A stretch of 7,232 nucleotides of DNA from Clostridia bacterium (GTDB lineage Bacteria; Bacillota_A; Clostridia; Lachnospirales; Cellulosilyticaceae), in contig JARBTY010000158.1 in the NCBI GenBank assembly GCA_029239935.1, positions 1 through 7,232 of the forward strand, in the 5' to 3' direction. The notes below the pieces were generated by a model. It made no database searches and was not told where the DNA came from. It worked only from the letters and a program-made list of their open reading frames with translations. Both the position numbers and the translations under genes were made by a program. Shown in pieces: positions 6,931 to 7,232 of this stretch (positions are counted from its first letter, which is position 1; each line of letters opens with the position of its first letter).

Positions 6931-6970
6931 GTATAATATGATTTAATCTGGATTTACTCATTCAAAATAG
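6931..6970 (-). repeat. Promoter-region repeat, copy B (upstream of oppA)
   Basis: This is the counterpart of 1057-1098: GTATAA, ATTTAATCTG, ACTCATTCAAA and TAG occur in the same order, with a 5-nt instead of a 9-nt gap before the third block and one extra A before TAG. It sits immediately upstream of the candidate oppA -35. On the minus strand it reads TATAC where copy A has its TATACT -10, but no -35 is recognisable here. It may be a regulator site or a relic of a duplicated promoter segment. Confidence 0.6.
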
Positions 6971-6994
6971 TTTACATAAAAATCAACACTATTT
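6965..6994. repeat. Short inverted repeat beside copy B
   Basis: AAATAGT (6965-6971) and ACTATTT (6988-6994) form an exact 7-bp inverted repeat with a 16-nt spacer. It takes the same position relative to copy B that the 14-bp operon hairpin (1093-1142) takes relative to copy A, and its arm shares the AAATAG/CTATTT sequence. Alone it is weak and could be chance in AT-rich DNA. Confidence 0.35.
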
Positions 6995-7122
6995 ATATGT
7001 CTCATTCCTGCAGTACTAAATGAAAAAAAATGAATTAAACACCGAAAAAATAAGAAAATATTATAAAAATCTACTCTTTTATGAATTACAATAGCCTTAC
7101 ATAACCGATCATATATAAAGTT

Positions 7123-7151
7123 ATATTACACTTTTTTATCTAAAAACTCAA
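7123..7151 (-). promoter_or_regulatory. Possible second, distal opp promoter
   Basis: The minus strand has TTGAGT (7146-7151), a 17-nt spacer and TAATAT (7123-7128), matching 4 of 6 at each hexamer. Used for opp, it would give an untranslated leader of about 270 nt. Matches of this quality arise often by chance in such AT-rich sequence. Confidence 0.25.
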
Positions 7152-7161
7152 CATAATTTAA

Positions 7162-7230
7162 CTAACTTTTAATATTATCCAGTAATTCAAAAGAATTTTT
7201 TTCTAAAAGAGCCATCAAAAAACTAAAAAT
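7162..7230 (-). CDS. Possible C-terminal tail of an upstream gene (partial)
   Basis: One minus-strand frame is open from the window edge for 22 codons and ends in TAG at 7162-7164. It would read IFSFLMALLEKNSFELLDNIKS, a plausible protein end with alternating hydrophobic and charged residues. The other two minus frames have stop codons within the first ten bases. Twenty-two open codons in AT-rich DNA is not strong evidence, no terminator follows, and I recognise no family. It is listed only because the window edge would hide the rest of a real gene. Confidence 0.25.
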   Translation of the reverse strand: MFSFLMALLEKNSFELLDNIKS

Positions 7231-7232
7231 CA

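Larger units (their letters stand above)
6851..7232. other. AT-rich region upstream of the opp operon
   Basis: These 382 bases hold no complete gene that I can support. They contain the oppA ribosome binding site and short leader, a candidate promoter (6899-6928), one copy of the promoter-region repeat (6931-6970), a short inverted repeat (6965-6994), a weaker second promoter candidate (7123-7151) and possibly the tail of another gene (7162-7230). Between these I see only A/T-rich sequence without long hairpins, a T-box, a riboswitch core or a leader peptide with a proper ribosome binding site. Confidence 0.6.

Noticed and set aside
6971..7012. Possible leader peptide on the minus strand (short ATG frame after AGGA)
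   Set aside because: The AGGA directly abuts the ATG, leaving no spacing for a ribosome binding site; the 15-codon frame has no run of regulatory codons.
7181..7200. AATTC-AAAA-GAATT as a possible CodY site for the opp operon
   Set aside because: Opp operons are often CodY targets, but the arms and spacing do not fit the AATTTTCWGAAAATT consensus, and the site is about 300 bp from the likely promoter.

Overview
The window reads as chromosome of a low-GC Gram-positive bacterium, most likely a member of the Clostridia. The evidence is AT-rich intergenic DNA, strong AGGAGG-type ribosome binding sites, a lipoprotein-anchored binding protein instead of a periplasmic one, a DapG-like aspartokinase and a small TSCPD protein of the type common in clostridia. 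Every gene I can support lies on the minus strand, so transcription runs right to left. No rRNA, tRNA, CRISPR array, insertion sequence or phage gene was seen.

From right to left: 6851-7232 is a very AT-rich upstream region with candidate promoters and possibly the last 22 codons of another gene at the window edge. Next comes a complete five-gene oligopeptide ABC transporter operon in the order oppA-oppB-oppC-oppD-oppF (6850 to 1163). It encodes a lipoprotein receptor, two permeases and two ATPases with C-terminal four-cysteine domains. A large stem-loop separates oppA from oppB and probably sets the excess of receptor mRNA over transporter mRNA. The other junctions are 2 to 15 nt long, with ribosome binding sites touching the preceding stop codons. 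A long hairpin (1093-1142) closes the operon.

Downstream, an 81-residue TSCPD protein gene (1004 to 759) has its own extended -10 promoter, a perfect palindrome at about its transcription start, and a terminator overlapping its stop codon. The window ends with the first 230 codons of an aspartate kinase (690 leftward), the entry enzyme of the lysine/threonine/methionine pathway.

I find no convincing undescribed multi-gene system; the coding content is ordinary. The best non-obvious signal is a roughly 40-bp segment upstream of the TSCPD gene that recurs, about 80% identical by eye, upstream of oppA. At both sites it follows an inverted repeat ending in CTATTT. The oppA-oppB hairpin is the second item; it also shows that oppB starts at an internal GTG (5088), not at the first in-frame ATG (5148).
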